Counted from the first letter of the stretch, positions 44,698-55,005 are shown. The stretch: DNA of 64,000 bases from Planctomycetota bacterium (GCA_016779205.1 JADHOC010000013.1:1-64000), one strand, 5' to 3'. Notes: generated by a model from the sequence alone, not told the origin. Made by a program: numbers and translations.

Positions 44698-45705
44698 ATG
44701 ACCACGCCTGTGACGCTGATCTCTGGGTTCCTCGGGAGCGGAAAGACCACCCTCGTCCAGCGTATCCTCGAGGAGAGCCACGGCGTGAGGTGCGCGGTGA
44801 TCGTGAACGAGTTCGGGGCGCTCGGGGTCGACGGGGACCTCGTGGTGCGCCGTGAGGCGGAGGGCAGCGCGGTCGTGGAGCTTGCGAACGGCTGCATCTG
44901 CTGTGAGATCCAGGAGGACCTCCGGGCGACGCTGACCCAGCTGACGGACCCGGGTGGGGGCCGAGGCCTCGTGGGCCGGTGGCTGAGGCGGGGGGAGGGC
45001 GGCCCGGATCGGATCCTCGTGGAGGCCTCGGGGGCAGCGTCCCCTGGCCCGGCGGTCCAGACTTTCCTGCTCGACGAGGGGCTCGCCGAGCGGGTGCACC
45101 TCGACGGCGTGGTCACCCTGCTGCACGCGGCGAAGATCGAGTCCCAGTTGGAGGAGACCGAGGAGGCGGGCACCCAGGTCGCGTACGCGGACCGCCTCGT
45201 GCTCAACCACGCGGACCGCGTGGACGGAGAGCGGCTCTCCGAGCTGACGTCCCTCCTGCGCTCCTTGAATCCGCTGGCGGCGATCCGCGCCGCGGAGCGG
45301 GCCCGGGTGCCCCTGGGCTGGCTCCTCGACGGCGGCCCCGTGGAGGGGGCGGGGGCGAGGTGGCATGAGCTGGGGGAAGACGCCGGTGAGGGGGCGCGGC
45401 ACACGTCTGGTCTTCGGTCGGTCTCCCTCAGTTCGGAGGCCGAGATCGACCGCGACGCCGCCCTGATGTGGCTCGAGTTCCTCTCACGGCGAAGGGGCCA
45501 GGAGCTCATGCGAGCCAAGGGGATCCTGCGGGTCGCCACGGGGGCGCTGTTGATCCAGGGGGTCTACCAGTGGCTCGAGGCCACCGACGAGCCCGGCGAT
45601 GGGCCCTCGGTCTCGCAGCTGGTCCTGATCGGGCGCGGCCTCGAGCCCGAGGAGCTGCTGCGGGGCTGGCAGGCGATCGGCGGCGCGACCGCTTCGCTAA
45701 GCTAG
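44698..45705 (+). CDS. CobW/Zng1-type G3E GTPase metallochaperone
   Basis: 335 residues. Walker A/P-loop is GFLGSGKTTL (residues 10-19), the metal site GCICCE gives CxCC with Cys66, 68 and 69, and switch II lies at DRILVEASGAASP. The G4 motif NHAD comes later, and a CobW C-terminal domain ends FLSRRRGQELMRAKGILRV. The group inserts Zn, Co or Fe into client enzymes. The client cannot be told from the neighbours. Start at the ATG at 44698. Confidence 0.9.
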   Translation: MTTPVTLISGFLGSGKTTLVQRILEESHGVRCAVIVNEFGALGVDGDLVVRREAEGSAVVELANGCICCEIQEDLRATLTQLTDPGGGRGLVGRWLRRGEGGPDRILVEASGAASPGPAVQTFLLDEGLAERVHLDGVVTLLHAAKIESQLEETEEAGTQVAYADRLVLNHADRVDGERLSELTSLLRSLNPLAAIRAAERARVPLGWLLDGGPVEGAGARWHELGEDAGEGARHTSGLRSVSLSSEAEIDRDAALMWLEFLSRRRGQELMRAKGILRVATGALLIQGVYQWLEATDEPGDGPSVSQLVLIGRGLEPEELLRGWQAIGGATASLS

Positions 45706-45736
45706 TCCTCCCCCGTTCCGAACTCCCAAGCTCCCC

Positions 45737-46699
45737 ATGCAAACCAACGCCGACCCGCTCTCCAACCACCCCTCGCGCCGCGACCTCCTCCAGGCCACCG
45801 TGGCAGCGTCCGCGGCCGCCGCGGTCACCGGTGTCGGCTCTGCCCTCGATCTCATGGAAGTCCAAGACCCCTGGTTCCGAATCTCCCTCGCGGAGTGGTC
45901 GCTCCACCGCGCGCTTCGAAGCTCCGGCGCCGACCGTATCACCAACCTGGAGTTCCCCAGGATCGCCAAGGGGCTCGGCATCGACGGCGTCGAGTACGTC
46001 AACGCCTTCTTCAAGTCACGGGGCCGGGGGGGTGAAGAGGTCTGGCGTGGAACGGACTTCGGCTACCTCAACGACCTGCGCGGCGCCTGCACCGAAGCCG
46101 GTGTCGAGAGCCTGTTGATCATGGTCGACGGCGAAGGGCAGCTGGCCAATGAGGACGACGGCCGGCGTCGCGACGCGGTCGAGAATCACTTCAAGTGGGT
46201 GGCGGCCGCCGCCTACCTGGGCTGTCACTCCATCCGCGTCAACGCGGGTGGGGGCGGGACGCCGGAGCAGCAGGCCGAGCGGGCCGCCGACTCCCTGCTC
46301 CGGATCGCTCGGGTCAGTGACGCCTACGACATCAACGTCATCGTGGAGAACCACGGCGGGCTGTCCTCGGACGGGGCGTGGCTCGCCGGCGTCATGCGTC
46401 GCTGCGACCACCCCCGGGTCGGGACGCTCCCCGACTTCGGGAACTTCTACGAGTACGACCGCTATCAGGGCGTCGCGGACCTCATGCCCTTCGCCAAGGC
46501 GGTGAGCGCCAAGTCCTACGGCTTCGACGACGAGGGCAACGAGACCAAGATCGACTACGCCAGGATGATGAAGATCGTCAAGGACGCGGGCTATCGCGGG
46601 TGGGTCGGCATCGAGTACGAGGGCGGCGACGCGGACGAGCGCGCGGGCATCACGCGCACGCGGGAGCTCCTGGAGCGGCTGCGGAAGGAGCTCGGCTGA
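45737..46699 (+). CDS. Sugar phosphate isomerase/epimerase-like TIM-barrel protein with Tat-like signal
   Basis: 320 residues. The N-terminus [20 protein letters not shown] is a twin-arginine-type signal, so the enzyme is probably periplasmic. The TIM barrel shows the AP-endonuclease-2 pattern: [56 protein letters not shown] and [12 protein letters not shown], with metal ligands in ENHGG and GTLPDFGNF. Planctomycetes encode many such exported paralogues, likely acting on sugars or inositols; substrate unknown. It lies 31 bp after the GTPase gene. Confidence 0.85.
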   Translation: MQTNADPLSNHPSRRDLLQATVAASAAAAVTGVGSALDLMEVQDPWFRISLAEWSLHRALRSSGADRITNLEFPRIAKGLGIDGVEYVNAFFKSRGRGGEEVWRGTDFGYLNDLRGACTEAGVESLLIMVDGEGQLANEDDGRRRDAVENHFKWVAAAAYLGCHSIRVNAGGGGTPEQQAERAADSLLRIARVSDAYDINVIVENHGGLSSDGAWLAGVMRRCDHPRVGTLPDFGNFYEYDRYQGVADLMPFAKAVSAKSYGFDDEGNETKIDYARMMKIVKDAGYRGWVGIEYEGGDADERAGITRTRELLERLRKELG

Positions 46700-47007
46700 G
46701 CCTGGCTGGGGGGCGCTGGGGGAGGAGGGGGTGCCTGTCCCACCCTCGAAACCCCCTCCCTGGGCCCTGGGGGAGCACCCAAGGCCCCAGAATCCTGCGA
46801 TCCAGCCACCCAGGTCAGGCCCCGGATTGCCACCGGGGCGCCGGGACCGTATCTTCTTGCCCCCGAACCGGCCCTCGGAGACGACCCGGCTCGGCCCTGG
46901 CGGAGGCTCCGCGCCCCGCCCAACCCACGATCTCCCGACCGAACCGGCACCCGTCGCCGCGGTCGGAACCGAACCACCCCGATCCCTCACCTACCGACCG
47001 CACCTCC
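46700..47007. other. Intergenic region upstream of rpsN
   Basis: About 308 bases. No credible gene in either strand. A few TATCTT-like stretches near 46850 could serve as a -10, but no element is certain. It probably holds the rpsN promoter and 5' leader. Confidence 0.4.
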
Positions 47008-47313
47008 ATGGCCAAGGTCTCCTCAGTTCAGAAGAACGATCGCCGCCGGCGACTCGCCGACAAGTACGCCGAGCGTCGCGCGGAGTACAAGAGCATCATC
47101 CGCTCCACCAAGACCACGGAGGAGGCCAAGGACGAGGCTCGCGCCGCGCTGGCCAAGATCCCGCGCAACGCGAACCCCAACCGGATCCGCAACCGCTGCT
47201 CGTTCACCGGTCGCCCCCGCGCCGTGTATCGCCGCTTCGGCATCTGCCGGGTGACGCTCCGCGAGCTCGCCCACGAGGGCAAGGTCCCGGGCATGCGCAA
47301 GTCGAGCTGGTGA
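47008..47313 (+). CDS. rpsN: 30S ribosomal protein S14
   Basis: A 101-residue S14 of the long, zinc-free (C-minus) type. It has the basic N-terminus [18 protein letters not shown], the insert typical of long forms, and the conserved end [20 protein letters not shown], then LREL and [10 protein letters not shown]. It binds 16S rRNA in the small-subunit head. It is isolated from the main ribosomal operons, which often goes with a second, zinc-independent copy. It ends 55 bp before a strong hairpin. Confidence 0.96.
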   Translation: MAKVSSVQKNDRRRRLADKYAERRAEYKSIIRSTKTTEEAKDEARAALAKIPRNANPNRIRNRCSFTGRPRAVYRRFGICRVTLRELAHEGKVPGMRKSSW

Positions 47314-47367
47314 TCGCGCCCGCGTCCTGAAGGGCGCGAATGCGGCTCGCCCCGCACGGCAATCAAG

Positions 47368-47404
47368 AAGAGAGGCCGGAGCACTGAGTGCTCCGGCCTC
47401 TCTT
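47368..47404. terminator. Bidirectional rho-independent terminator
   Basis: A perfect 17-bp stem (AAGAGAGGCCGGAGCAC and complement) with a TGA loop. It is flanked by A and T runs on both sides, so it works in both directions between rpsN and the convergent lipase gene. Confidence 0.85.
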
Positions 47405-47456
47405 TTCGTGGGCTCGGTCCAGGCGCTGGCTCAAGGAGCCAGCGCCCCGGCCAGGA

Positions 47457-49784
47457 TCACTGCACGACGTTCCCGTTGGTGATGACGATCTGCGCTCCGT
47501 CCGAGAGGTGGAACGTCCGGAGGTTGTCCTGCATCTCGGGGAAGGCCGCGTCGTTGCTCGCCTGGGGGCTGATGCCGCCGACGGGGAACAGGACGGTGCT
47601 GTGGGATCCCTCGGTGTACCGGACCGCGGCACCGGGGAAGGTGATCGCGAGGTTGGTGGAGCTCACAGCGGTGAGGCCGAGGGCCGAGAGGAAGGGCTCG
47701 GTCCCCCCGATCGGGTTGTTCAGGGCCTGGTTGGGGACGGTGCCGTCGGCGAGACCGCCGAGGGCGCCAGAGCCCACCACTTCCATGCCGAAGATCGGGG
47801 ACACCCCGCTGGTAAGGAAGGGCGCCACGTAGTTCATGGCGTCCGTGGTGTCGATCAGGGTCTGCGCGGTTTGAAGGTACTGGTAGTACTCGGGGGTCCC
47901 CGGGGCAGCGCCGGAGGCGGCGAGGCTTCCCTGGATGATGGGCCCGTACGCCTGTGACGACTCGAGGAGGTAGGGGACCGCTCCGCCGCCCATGGCGAGG
48001 GTGCTGGCGGTCAGGCCCGCGTTGTCGAGGGTGACGTAGGGCATCCCGATGATGGCGCCGAGGGAGTGTCCCACGAAGTGCACCCGTGTCTCGTCGAACA
48101 CGTCCCCGATGGGGGCGGGGAGGGCAAGGTCCGCGAGCGCGACGCGCAGGTTGGCGAAGTCAGCCACGGCCTGCTGGATGTTGTCCCGCGTCACGGCGAG
48201 GCTCAGCAGGTTGACGAAGCTCTGGCCCGCGGGGTCCGCGATGCCGTCCTGACCGGGGAAGGGCAGGCCCGTGGCCGGATCGAACGCGTACTGGTCCATG
48301 CCGAACGTACGCTCGCGGGCGCCGCCGCTGGCCTCGTTGTAGCCGACGAAGAGGTTGGCCCCGTTGGCCATGACGCCGCTGGTTTGCCCGGCGGTGCTGT
48401 TCGGGCCGAACCCGTGCAGGGGGAGGTCGATGCAGACGACCGCGAAGCCGCTGTCGGCCAGCACGTCCGCGACGAAGAGCATGTTCATCCGGGTCTGGTA
48501 GACGCCCGGGGCGAAGATGACGACCGGGAGGCTGTCGCCAGCCGTCACGGTGTTGGGCACCGAGACGAGCATGGGCATGATCTCGGCCTTCGTCGCATTC
48601 GGAAGCGGGTTGAAGCGCGTCACGTTGTTGGCGCGATCAGCCGCGGGGAGGGCAGCCTCACCCGGGGCGGCGTAGCGGGTCTCCCAGGTGTTGAACACCG
48701 GCGCCGGGTCAACGGTGACGGCGTCGAAGGTCGTGTTCGTGGCGGCGGTCAGGTAGTAGGGCGCCTGGAAGCTCGCCACGTAGATGTCCGCAGTCCCCTC
48801 GTACGCCGGCGCCAGGGGGTTCGGCCCGACGAGGGCGGGAACCGACCCGATCGACGGGGCCAGGGGGGCGATGTTGGCGGTGGGGGTCGAGAAGGCGTTG
48901 GGGGCGGTGTCACCTCCACAGGTCTGCAGGGCAGCGCAGGTCCCGGCGATGATCGCGGCCTCCTGGCCGTTGGCGATCGCGATGACCGATCCGAGGCCTG
49001 CACCCACCGACTGGGTGGTGAAGGTGAAGGAGCTGACCACCTCGGCGCGGTCGTTCCCGGTCGTGGCCGTGTACGCGACGAGCTGGGGGTTGACGAGGCC
49101 CTGGAGCTGAAGGAGCGAGGGGTCCGTCGTCGCCGGGTCGAAGGGGGTGGGCTGCGCGGCGAGGTTGTACGTCACGTCACGGGTCACGCCGACGCCGTCG
49201 GCGTCGGTGATCGCGTCGGTGAGCACCACCATGTAGACGCTGTTCTCGAGCGCGCCGGTCGCGGGGTTGACCCGGCTGGGCGTGAGCGGGGCGAGCGGCT
49301 GGATCTGGATGGCGGCGTTGCCGAACTCCGAGACCACCGCGACCGAGAAGTCGGCGCCCGTGAGCTCGCTGGTGATCCCCGTGACCGGGCCGCCGACGGG
49401 GGCGGTGACGGGGTCGACGAAGGTCGAGACCTCGAACATCCGGACGCTGGAGCCCGCGATCAGGGAGGACTGGTCGATCGCCCGCGAGAACGTCATCAGG
49501 ATCGGGGCGATGGTCGAGCCGCCGTCCACGGTGTTCAGGCTGAGGATCGGGTTGGTGATGTCCGACGGGTCGGCCACGGGGATGTTCGTCGTGCCGTCCA
49601 ACGAGCCGCTGAAGAGCAGGTCATTGGGGACCGGGATGGCGCCCGCCGTCGGGTTGTAGACGGCGACGGTCTGCGAACGGGGATCGTCCACGTCCACGCA
49701 CCCGGTGATGAGCGTCGTGAGTCCAAGGAGCAGAACCGTGGATCGCCCCAGCGTGGAGGAGGCGCTTCGGGTCGGGTGTGTCAT
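47457..49784 (-). CDS. VolA/Pla-1-type outer-membrane lipase or phospholipase
   Basis: 775 residues. The lipoprotein signal ends LITGC (Cys29). The following block (VPNDLLFSGSLDGTTNIPVAD, then SLNTVDGGSTIAPI) is characteristic of VolA/Pla-1/cef lipoproteins with an N-terminal Ig-like domain. The alpha/beta-hydrolase domain has FVGHSLGA carrying the serine nucleophile and a late GSHSTVL for the histidine. Such enzymes release fatty acids from lysophospholipids or triglycerides at the cell surface. The first half is unusually low in charge and Pro/Gly/Thr-rich. It is convergent with rpsN. Confidence 0.82.
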   Translation of the reverse strand: MTHPTRSASSTLGRSTVLLLGLTTLITGCVDVDDPRSQTVAVYNPTAGAIPVPNDLLFSGSLDGTTNIPVADPSDITNPILSLNTVDGGSTIAPILMTFSRAIDQSSLIAGSSVRMFEVSTFVDPVTAPVGGPVTGITSELTGADFSVAVVSEFGNAAIQIQPLAPLTPSRVNPATGALENSVYMVVLTDAITDADGVGVTRDVTYNLAAQPTPFDPATTDPSLLQLQGLVNPQLVAYTATTGNDRAEVVSSFTFTTQSVGAGLGSVIAIANGQEAAIIAGTCAALQTCGGDTAPNAFSTPTANIAPLAPSIGSVPALVGPNPLAPAYEGTADIYVASFQAPYYLTAATNTTFDAVTVDPAPVFNTWETRYAAPGEAALPAADRANNVTRFNPLPNATKAEIMPMLVSVPNTVTAGDSLPVVIFAPGVYQTRMNMLFVADVLADSGFAVVCIDLPLHGFGPNSTAGQTSGVMANGANLFVGYNEASGGARERTFGMDQYAFDPATGLPFPGQDGIADPAGQSFVNLLSLAVTRDNIQQAVADFANLRVALADLALPAPIGDVFDETRVHFVGHSLGAIIGMPYVTLDNAGLTASTLAMGGGAVPYLLESSQAYGPIIQGSLAASGAAPGTPEYYQYLQTAQTLIDTTDAMNYVAPFLTSGVSPIFGMEVVGSGALGGLADGTVPNQALNNPIGGTEPFLSALGLTAVSSTNLAITFPGAAVRYTEGSHSTVLFPVGGISPQASNDAAFPEMQDNLRTFHLSDGAQIVITNGNVVQ

Positions 49785-49974
49785 GTTCGAGAGGTGGGGA
49801 TGGGGGGTGCTGCCGTTGGCGGCCAGATCGAATCCGTACGCTCGGGGACCCGAGCCGACAGGTGGCGTAGTCTAGCAGGAGCGGCCCCCTCCACGCGACG
49901 CGCGGGCGGGACTTGGCAGTTGGGGCAACCGGGGGGCGTGAAGTGGCGGCAGAACCCGTTATCCTCCTCCTCGC

Positions 49975-50811
49975 ATGCAACTCGTCAGCACTCGAAACGT
50001 CCTGCTCGGCGCCCTCGCCGCCCTCTTCGCCGGCTGCGCAGGCGGCGGATCCGAGCCCGTGACCTCGCCCGGGGCCGGGCAGGGGGCCTCCCCGCCCCAG
50101 GTGAGGACCCCGGTCCTCGGATACGAGGTGCTCGAGCGCTATCCCCACGATCGACGGGCTTATACCCAGGGGCTCCTGATCGTGGACGGGAAGATGTACG
50201 AGAGCACAGGCCGCAACGGAGAGTCCTCCGTGCGGCACGTGGACATCGAGACGGGAGAGGTGCTCAAGCGCCGGGCCATCGATGCGAGCCTGTTCGGCGA
50301 AGGGCTGGCCTCGGTCGGCGGGCTGCTCTATCAGCTGACGTGGAAGAGCGGGCGGGCGCTGCTGTTCGACCGGGCCTCCCTGCGGCCGATGAGCTACGGG
50401 TACTCCTACCCGGGGGAGGGCTGGGGGCTCACGACGACATCCGAGGGGCAGCTGGTGATGAGCGACGGGACGGCGGTGCTGCGGTTCCTCGATCCCAAGG
50501 GGATGACGGAGCAGCGCCGGGTGACGGTCACGGACCTCGGGCGGCCTGTGCGTAACCTGAACGAGCTCGAGTGGATCGATGGCGAGGTCTGGGCCAACGT
50601 CTGGAAGCGGGACCGCATCGCTCGAATCAACCCCGAGACCGGTCAGGTGACGGCCTGGATCGACCTTCGGGGGCTGCTGGGATCGACCCGCGTGGGGTCT
50701 CCTCTGGAGGACGTGCTCAACGGCATCGCACATGACGCCGAGACGGGGGCCATCTACGTCACCGGGAAGCGCTGGCCGTACATGTTCAAGATCAAGGTCA
50801 CGGAGGAGTAA
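49975..50811 (+). CDS. Glutaminyl-peptide cyclotransferase (beta-propeller type)
   Basis: 278 residues with a lipoprotein-like N-terminus (LFAGC, Cys21). It has the plant/bacterial glutamine cyclotransferase blocks YPHDRRAYTQGLLIVDGKMYESTGRNGESSVRHVDIETG, EGLASVGGLLYQLTWKSGRALLFD, YPGEGWGLTTT, NELEWIDGEVWANVW and LNGIAHDAETGAIYVTGKRW. It converts N-terminal Gln to pyroglutamate, protecting exported peptides. It stands alone upstream of htrA, 105 bp apart. Confidence 0.92.
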   Translation: MQLVSTRNVLLGALAALFAGCAGGGSEPVTSPGAGQGASPPQVRTPVLGYEVLERYPHDRRAYTQGLLIVDGKMYESTGRNGESSVRHVDIETGEVLKRRAIDASLFGEGLASVGGLLYQLTWKSGRALLFDRASLRPMSYGYSYPGEGWGLTTTSEGQLVMSDGTAVLRFLDPKGMTEQRRVTVTDLGRPVRNLNELEWIDGEVWANVWKRDRIARINPETGQVTAWIDLRGLLGSTRVGSPLEDVLNGIAHDAETGAIYVTGKRWPYMFKIKVTEE

Positions 50812-50915
50812 CCCGTTGGCTGGCGGAGCCGCCGCGTCTTGAATCCGGGAGCAGGGGCGACCAAGAGTCCGGGGCCGGGCGCGCGTTCGCGCCGAACCCT
50901 TAGACTCGATCACCC

Positions 50916-52001
50916 ATGAGCCTCCACCGAAACCGGACGACCCCCGCTCCCAGCAGCGCCCCCTCCAGCCGCCGCTCGCGTGCGGGCTCCATGCGGACCG
51001 GACTCGGCGTGACGGGCGCGTTGCTCGGGCTGGCGCTCGCGGGGACGGCCCACCTTGACCGTGAGGTCGACGTCGCCCAGGGCGTCTCGCGGGCCTTCGA
51101 GGAGGTCAGCGAGCGCATTGCCCCCTCGGTGGTCCGGATCGAGTCGGCGCGCCGCCTCGACGTGGGCGTCCGCCCCCTCGGCGAGGGGTCCGGCTTCGTG
51201 CTCGACGAGGCGGGGTTGATCGTCACCAACGCCCACGTGGTGGATGGCGCCGACGCGATCCGGGTGCAGCTCCTCGATGGCCGGGCGCTGGACGCCGACC
51301 TCGTGGGCAAGGACACCGAGAGCGACCTGGCGGTCCTGTGCGTCGAGGCCGACGGGCTCGTCGCGGCGCCGCTGCGGCTGGACGAGCCCGCGCGCGTGGG
51401 GGAGTGGGTCATCGCCGTGGGCAACCCGCTGGGGCTCGGCCACAGCGTGAGCGCGGGGATCGTGAGCGGCCGGGGCCGGACGGCGAACATCACCACCTAC
51501 GAGGACTTCATCCAGACCGACGCGGCGATCAACCCTGGGAACAGCGGTGGACCGCTGGTGGACCTCCAGGGCCGCATCGTCGGGGTGAACACCGCGGTCG
51601 CCGACATCCGCATGGGGGGGCAGGGCATTGGCTTCGCCATCCCCGCGAGCATGGTGTCCGAGGTGACCGCGCAGCTCGCCCGCTGGGGCGAGGTTCGCCG
51701 GGGCTACGTGGGAGTCAACCTGCGTGAGCTGCGCGAGTCCGAGCTGGGCGGGCTCGACTACAGCGGGCCGAGCCGGGTCGCGGTCCGGAGCGTGGTCCGC
51801 GGTGGTCCGGCGGAGGCGGCCGGGCTCGAGCCCGGCGACCTCGTGACCCGGGTCAACGACCGTCCGGTCACCACGGTCCAGAGCCTGATGGCGGTCATCG
51901 CCAGCTACGCCCCCGGGACCGAGGTCCAGCTGGAGGTGCGCAGGGACCGCTCCGAGAAGGCGGTCGCGGTGAAGCTCGGCGAGCGGCCTCGACCGAAGTG
52001 A
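50916..52001 (+). CDS. HtrA/DegP-type trypsin-like serine protease with one PDZ domain
   Basis: 361 residues. A signal anchor lies at about 31-46. The protease has the full triad: His107 in VTNAHVVDG, Asp137 in TESDLAVL, and Ser210 in NPGNSGGPL. A C-terminal PDZ domain (RGYVGVNLREL, then AEAAGLEPGDLVTRVNDRPV) spans about 250-355. It degrades misfolded envelope proteins. Only one PDZ is present, as in DegS/short HtrA. It ends three bases before a terminator hairpin. Confidence 0.94.
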   Translation: MSLHRNRTTPAPSSAPSSRRSRAGSMRTGLGVTGALLGLALAGTAHLDREVDVAQGVSRAFEEVSERIAPSVVRIESARRLDVGVRPLGEGSGFVLDEAGLIVTNAHVVDGADAIRVQLLDGRALDADLVGKDTESDLAVLCVEADGLVAAPLRLDEPARVGEWVIAVGNPLGLGHSVSAGIVSGRGRTANITTYEDFIQTDAAINPGNSGGPLVDLQGRIVGVNTAVADIRMGGQGIGFAIPASMVSEVTAQLARWGEVRRGYVGVNLRELRESELGGLDYSGPSRVAVRSVVRGGPAEAAGLEPGDLVTRVNDRPVTTVQSLMAVIASYAPGTEVQLEVRRDRSEKAVAVKLGERPRPK

Positions 52002-52003
52002 GC

Positions 52004-52026
52004 GAGGGGGCCGTTCGGGCCCCCTC
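52004..52026. terminator. Terminator hairpin
   Basis: A 9-bp stem GAGGGGGCC/GGCCCCCTC with a 5-base loop (GTTCG) directly after the htrA stop, convergent with the end of ppsA. Confidence 0.6.
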
Positions 52027-52056
52027 ACCATCTGACCGAGCGGGGGGCGCGGCCCC

Positions 52057-54750
52057 TCAGGCCACGTCAGGCTCGGAACGGGGGTGCTCTCCGCCTTCGC
52101 CCCTGGCCTCCGCCTCGGCCTTCGCGACCGCAAGGCGCACGTCGAGCGCGGTGTCCGGGGTCACGGAGATCGAGCTGATGCCGCAGCGGACGAGGAAGGC
52201 GGGGATCTCGTCCGGGTGGTCGCTCGGAGCCTGGCCACAGATCCCGATCTCGAGGCCGCGGCGGCGGTAGGAGGAGATCGCGTCGGCGATCATGCGCTGC
52301 ACGGCGGGGGAGCGGGCGTCCACGGCGTGGCGGTAGCCCTCGAGGTCATCTCGGCTGACGGCGTAGACCGTCTGGACGAGGTCGTTTGATCCGATCGAGC
52401 CGCCGCTGAGGTCCATGGCGTCGATGAAGCGATCCGCCTCGATCACGTTGCTCGGGAGCTCGATCATGAGGAACAGGCGGACGTCCGCCTCGGGCCCGAG
52501 GCCGCGGTCTGCGAGCAGCCCGCTGACCTCTGCGCCCTCCTCTGGTGAGCGGCAGAAGGGGACCATCAGCTCCAGGTTCTCAAGCCCGAGGCGCCGCTTG
52601 ACGAGCCGGAGCGCGTCGCACTCCATCTCGAACGCGGGGGTGAAGTCGGGGTCCACGTAGCGGCTCGCGCCGCGCCAGGCGATCATCGGGTTCTCCTCCA
52701 AGGGCTCGAAGAGCCGGCCGCCGAGCAGCTCGCGGTACTCGTTGGACTTCAGGTCCGAGAGGCGCACGAGCACGGGGCGAGGGTGGAAGGCGGCGCAGAT
52801 CAGGCCGACCCCCTCCATGACCCGGTCCACGAAGAACTGGCGCTTGTCCGCGTAAGCCGCGGTGCGCCGATCGATGGCGCCGAGGATCCCGCGCAGCTCC
52901 TCCTCGCCCTCGGCCTCGAGGCGCTCGTGGAAGCGCTCGAGGACGGGCGCGAGCTTGCCGGTCTCCAGGAAGTCCTGGAGCTCCTGACGGTAGAGCAGGG
53001 CGAGGGGGTGGACGCCGACCTCGCTGGTGAGAATGAACTCGAGGCGGGCGAGGCCCACGCCGTCCACCGGGAGCTGGCTGTCGGTCAGCGCCTTGGAGGG
53101 GAACCCGACGTTGAGCTTGATCTTGGTCTCGAGCTCGATGGAGGTGTCGACCTCGGTGCGCTCGACCTCGAAGGGGTGGATGCCATCGAAGACCAGGGCG
53201 ATGTCGCCCTCGGCGCAGGTCCCGGTGACCTCCTGAAGGGGGGCGAGGCGCTTGGTGGCGTCCTCACACCCCACGATCGCGGGGATGCCGAACTCCCGCG
53301 CGATGATGGCCGCGTGGGAGGTGCGCCCGCCCTTCTCCGTGATGATGAGTGACGCGTCCTTCATCAGCGGCTCCCAGTCCGGGGTGGTCATCTCGGTGAC
53401 CAGGACGTCGCCCGAGTCGAAGACCCGCTCGTCGGCCGGGATGTCCTCGAGTCGCTCCCCCGCGGCGATCCGCTCACGGAGGGCGCGCTTGCGCAGGATG
53501 ACCTCCTCGTAGTCCTTGTAGCGCCGGACGCGGCCGGCGCCGATGCGGGTGCCCACGGCCTGACCCTGGGCGAGGACCTTGCCGTCGACGGCCAGCTGGG
53601 CAGCGAGCCCCGAAGGCATGGCATACCGGATGATCTCGGTGGGGCGGGCCTTGGAGTGGACCGTCTCCGGGCGGGCCTGGACGATGAAGAGGTCCTGGCT
53701 GCGCCCGTCCTTCGCCCACTCGATGTCCATGGGCTGGCCGTAGTGCTCCTCGATGGCGAGGGCCATCCGCCCCAGCTCGCCGATCTCCTCCCGAGAGAGC
53801 GACCACTGACGGCGCCTCGCGCTGGAGGTGTCGTTGCTCTCCGTCCGGGTGCCGCCCTGGGTCGAGTAGACCATGGCCTGGTCCTTCGCGCCGAGGTGGC
53901 GGTGCACGATGGCGGAGTACCCACGCCGCAGCCCCTCCTTCCAGATGGTGAACTGGTCCGGAGAGACCGAGCCCTGGACCACGAGCTCACCCAGGCCGTA
54001 GCTGGAGCTGATGTGGATGACGCCGCGGTGCCCGGAGTCGGGGTCCAGGGTGAACATCACGCCGGAGGTCGCGAGGTCACTGCGGACCATCTTCATCACC
54101 ACCACCGCGAGGGAGGCGGCCAGCGGGTCCATGTCCTTGGCGAGCTGGTACGAGACCGCGCGCTCGGTGAAGAGGCTCGCGCAGCACTCCTTCCAGCGCA
54201 GCAGCACCTCCTCGAACCCGTTGACGTTCAGGTAGCTCTCGCACTGTCCAGCGAAGCTGGCGTCCGCGGAGTCCTCGACGGTGGCGGAGGAACGCACGGC
54301 GACATCCACCTCGGCGCCGTACTCACCGCAGAGCTCGCGGTAGGCCTGCTGGAGGGCGTTGCTCACATCGGCGGGGACCGGCGTCGCGACCACCAGCTGG
54401 CGGGCGAGGGCCGTCCGCCCGTACATCTCGAGCTGGTCGCTGGCGTCCGCTCCGTCGAAGCACGCCCGGAGGGCCTCATCCAGGCTGCCGCAGCGAGCGG
54501 CGGTCGAGCGGACGCGCGCCAGCCCCTCGGGCTCCTCGAGCTCCAGCCACGCGCGTTGATCGGCGGGCGCCTCGAGGAAGCGCCGGTAGGCGCTCGCGGT
54601 GGTGGTGAACCCGTTGGGAACCCGGACGCCGCGGGGGACGAGCTCGCGGTAGAGCTCGCCCAGCGAGGCCCCCTTGCCTCCCACCAGGTCAGCGTCATCT
54701 CGGCCGACCTCGGAGAACCAGAGGAGGAGGGATTGGTCGCGGTGAGTCAT
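52057..54750 (-). CDS. ppsA: Phosphoenolpyruvate synthase
   Basis: 897 residues from the ATG at 54750. The N-terminal ATP-grasp part starts LVGGKGASLGELYREL and includes AVRSSATVEDSADASFAGQ. The swivelling phosphohistidine domain has GGRTSHAAIIAREFGIPAIVG. The C-terminal PEP-utilising TIM barrel has SIGSNDLVQTVY and a GICGQAPSDHPD segment with the catalytic Cys. It converts pyruvate, ATP and water to PEP, AMP and phosphate for gluconeogenesis. It is divergent from the selenoprotein gene across 255 bp. Confidence 0.93.
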   Translation of the reverse strand: MTHRDQSLLLWFSEVGRDDADLVGGKGASLGELYRELVPRGVRVPNGFTTTASAYRRFLEAPADQRAWLELEEPEGLARVRSTAARCGSLDEALRACFDGADASDQLEMYGRTALARQLVVATPVPADVSNALQQAYRELCGEYGAEVDVAVRSSATVEDSADASFAGQCESYLNVNGFEEVLLRWKECCASLFTERAVSYQLAKDMDPLAASLAVVVMKMVRSDLATSGVMFTLDPDSGHRGVIHISSSYGLGELVVQGSVSPDQFTIWKEGLRRGYSAIVHRHLGAKDQAMVYSTQGGTRTESNDTSSARRRQWSLSREEIGELGRMALAIEEHYGQPMDIEWAKDGRSQDLFIVQARPETVHSKARPTEIIRYAMPSGLAAQLAVDGKVLAQGQAVGTRIGAGRVRRYKDYEEVILRKRALRERIAAGERLEDIPADERVFDSGDVLVTEMTTPDWEPLMKDASLIITEKGGRTSHAAIIAREFGIPAIVGCEDATKRLAPLQEVTGTCAEGDIALVFDGIHPFEVERTEVDTSIELETKIKLNVGFPSKALTDSQLPVDGVGLARLEFILTSEVGVHPLALLYRQELQDFLETGKLAPVLERFHERLEAEGEEELRGILGAIDRRTAAYADKRQFFVDRVMEGVGLICAAFHPRPVLVRLSDLKSNEYRELLGGRLFEPLEENPMIAWRGASRYVDPDFTPAFEMECDALRLVKRRLGLENLELMVPFCRSPEEGAEVSGLLADRGLGPEADVRLFLMIELPSNVIEADRFIDAMDLSGGSIGSNDLVQTVYAVSRDDLEGYRHAVDARSPAVQRMIADAISSYRRRGLEIGICGQAPSDHPDEIPAFLVRCGISSISVTPDTALDVRLAVAKAEAEARGEGGEHPRSEPDVA

Positions 54751-55005
54751 GGGTACCTGGCAGATGGGGAACGAACCGGTCCGTGTTCCTCTTCGAGATC
54801 GGGGGCCCCGGGCGTGAATAGGTGTAAACCCTATGTCGGCCTGCTGCGCCATGACGCCATACGGGCATATTCCCCATGGCGGTCTGTCGCGCCGCGAGGT
54901 TTTCACAGAACCCCCTCGTCCACACGGTTCCGCTCGGGCGAATCATCGGTGGTAATAGAGGTCCGCCTGCCGCTTCCTGGCCGGCGCTCAGCAACCGCTC
55001 AACTC

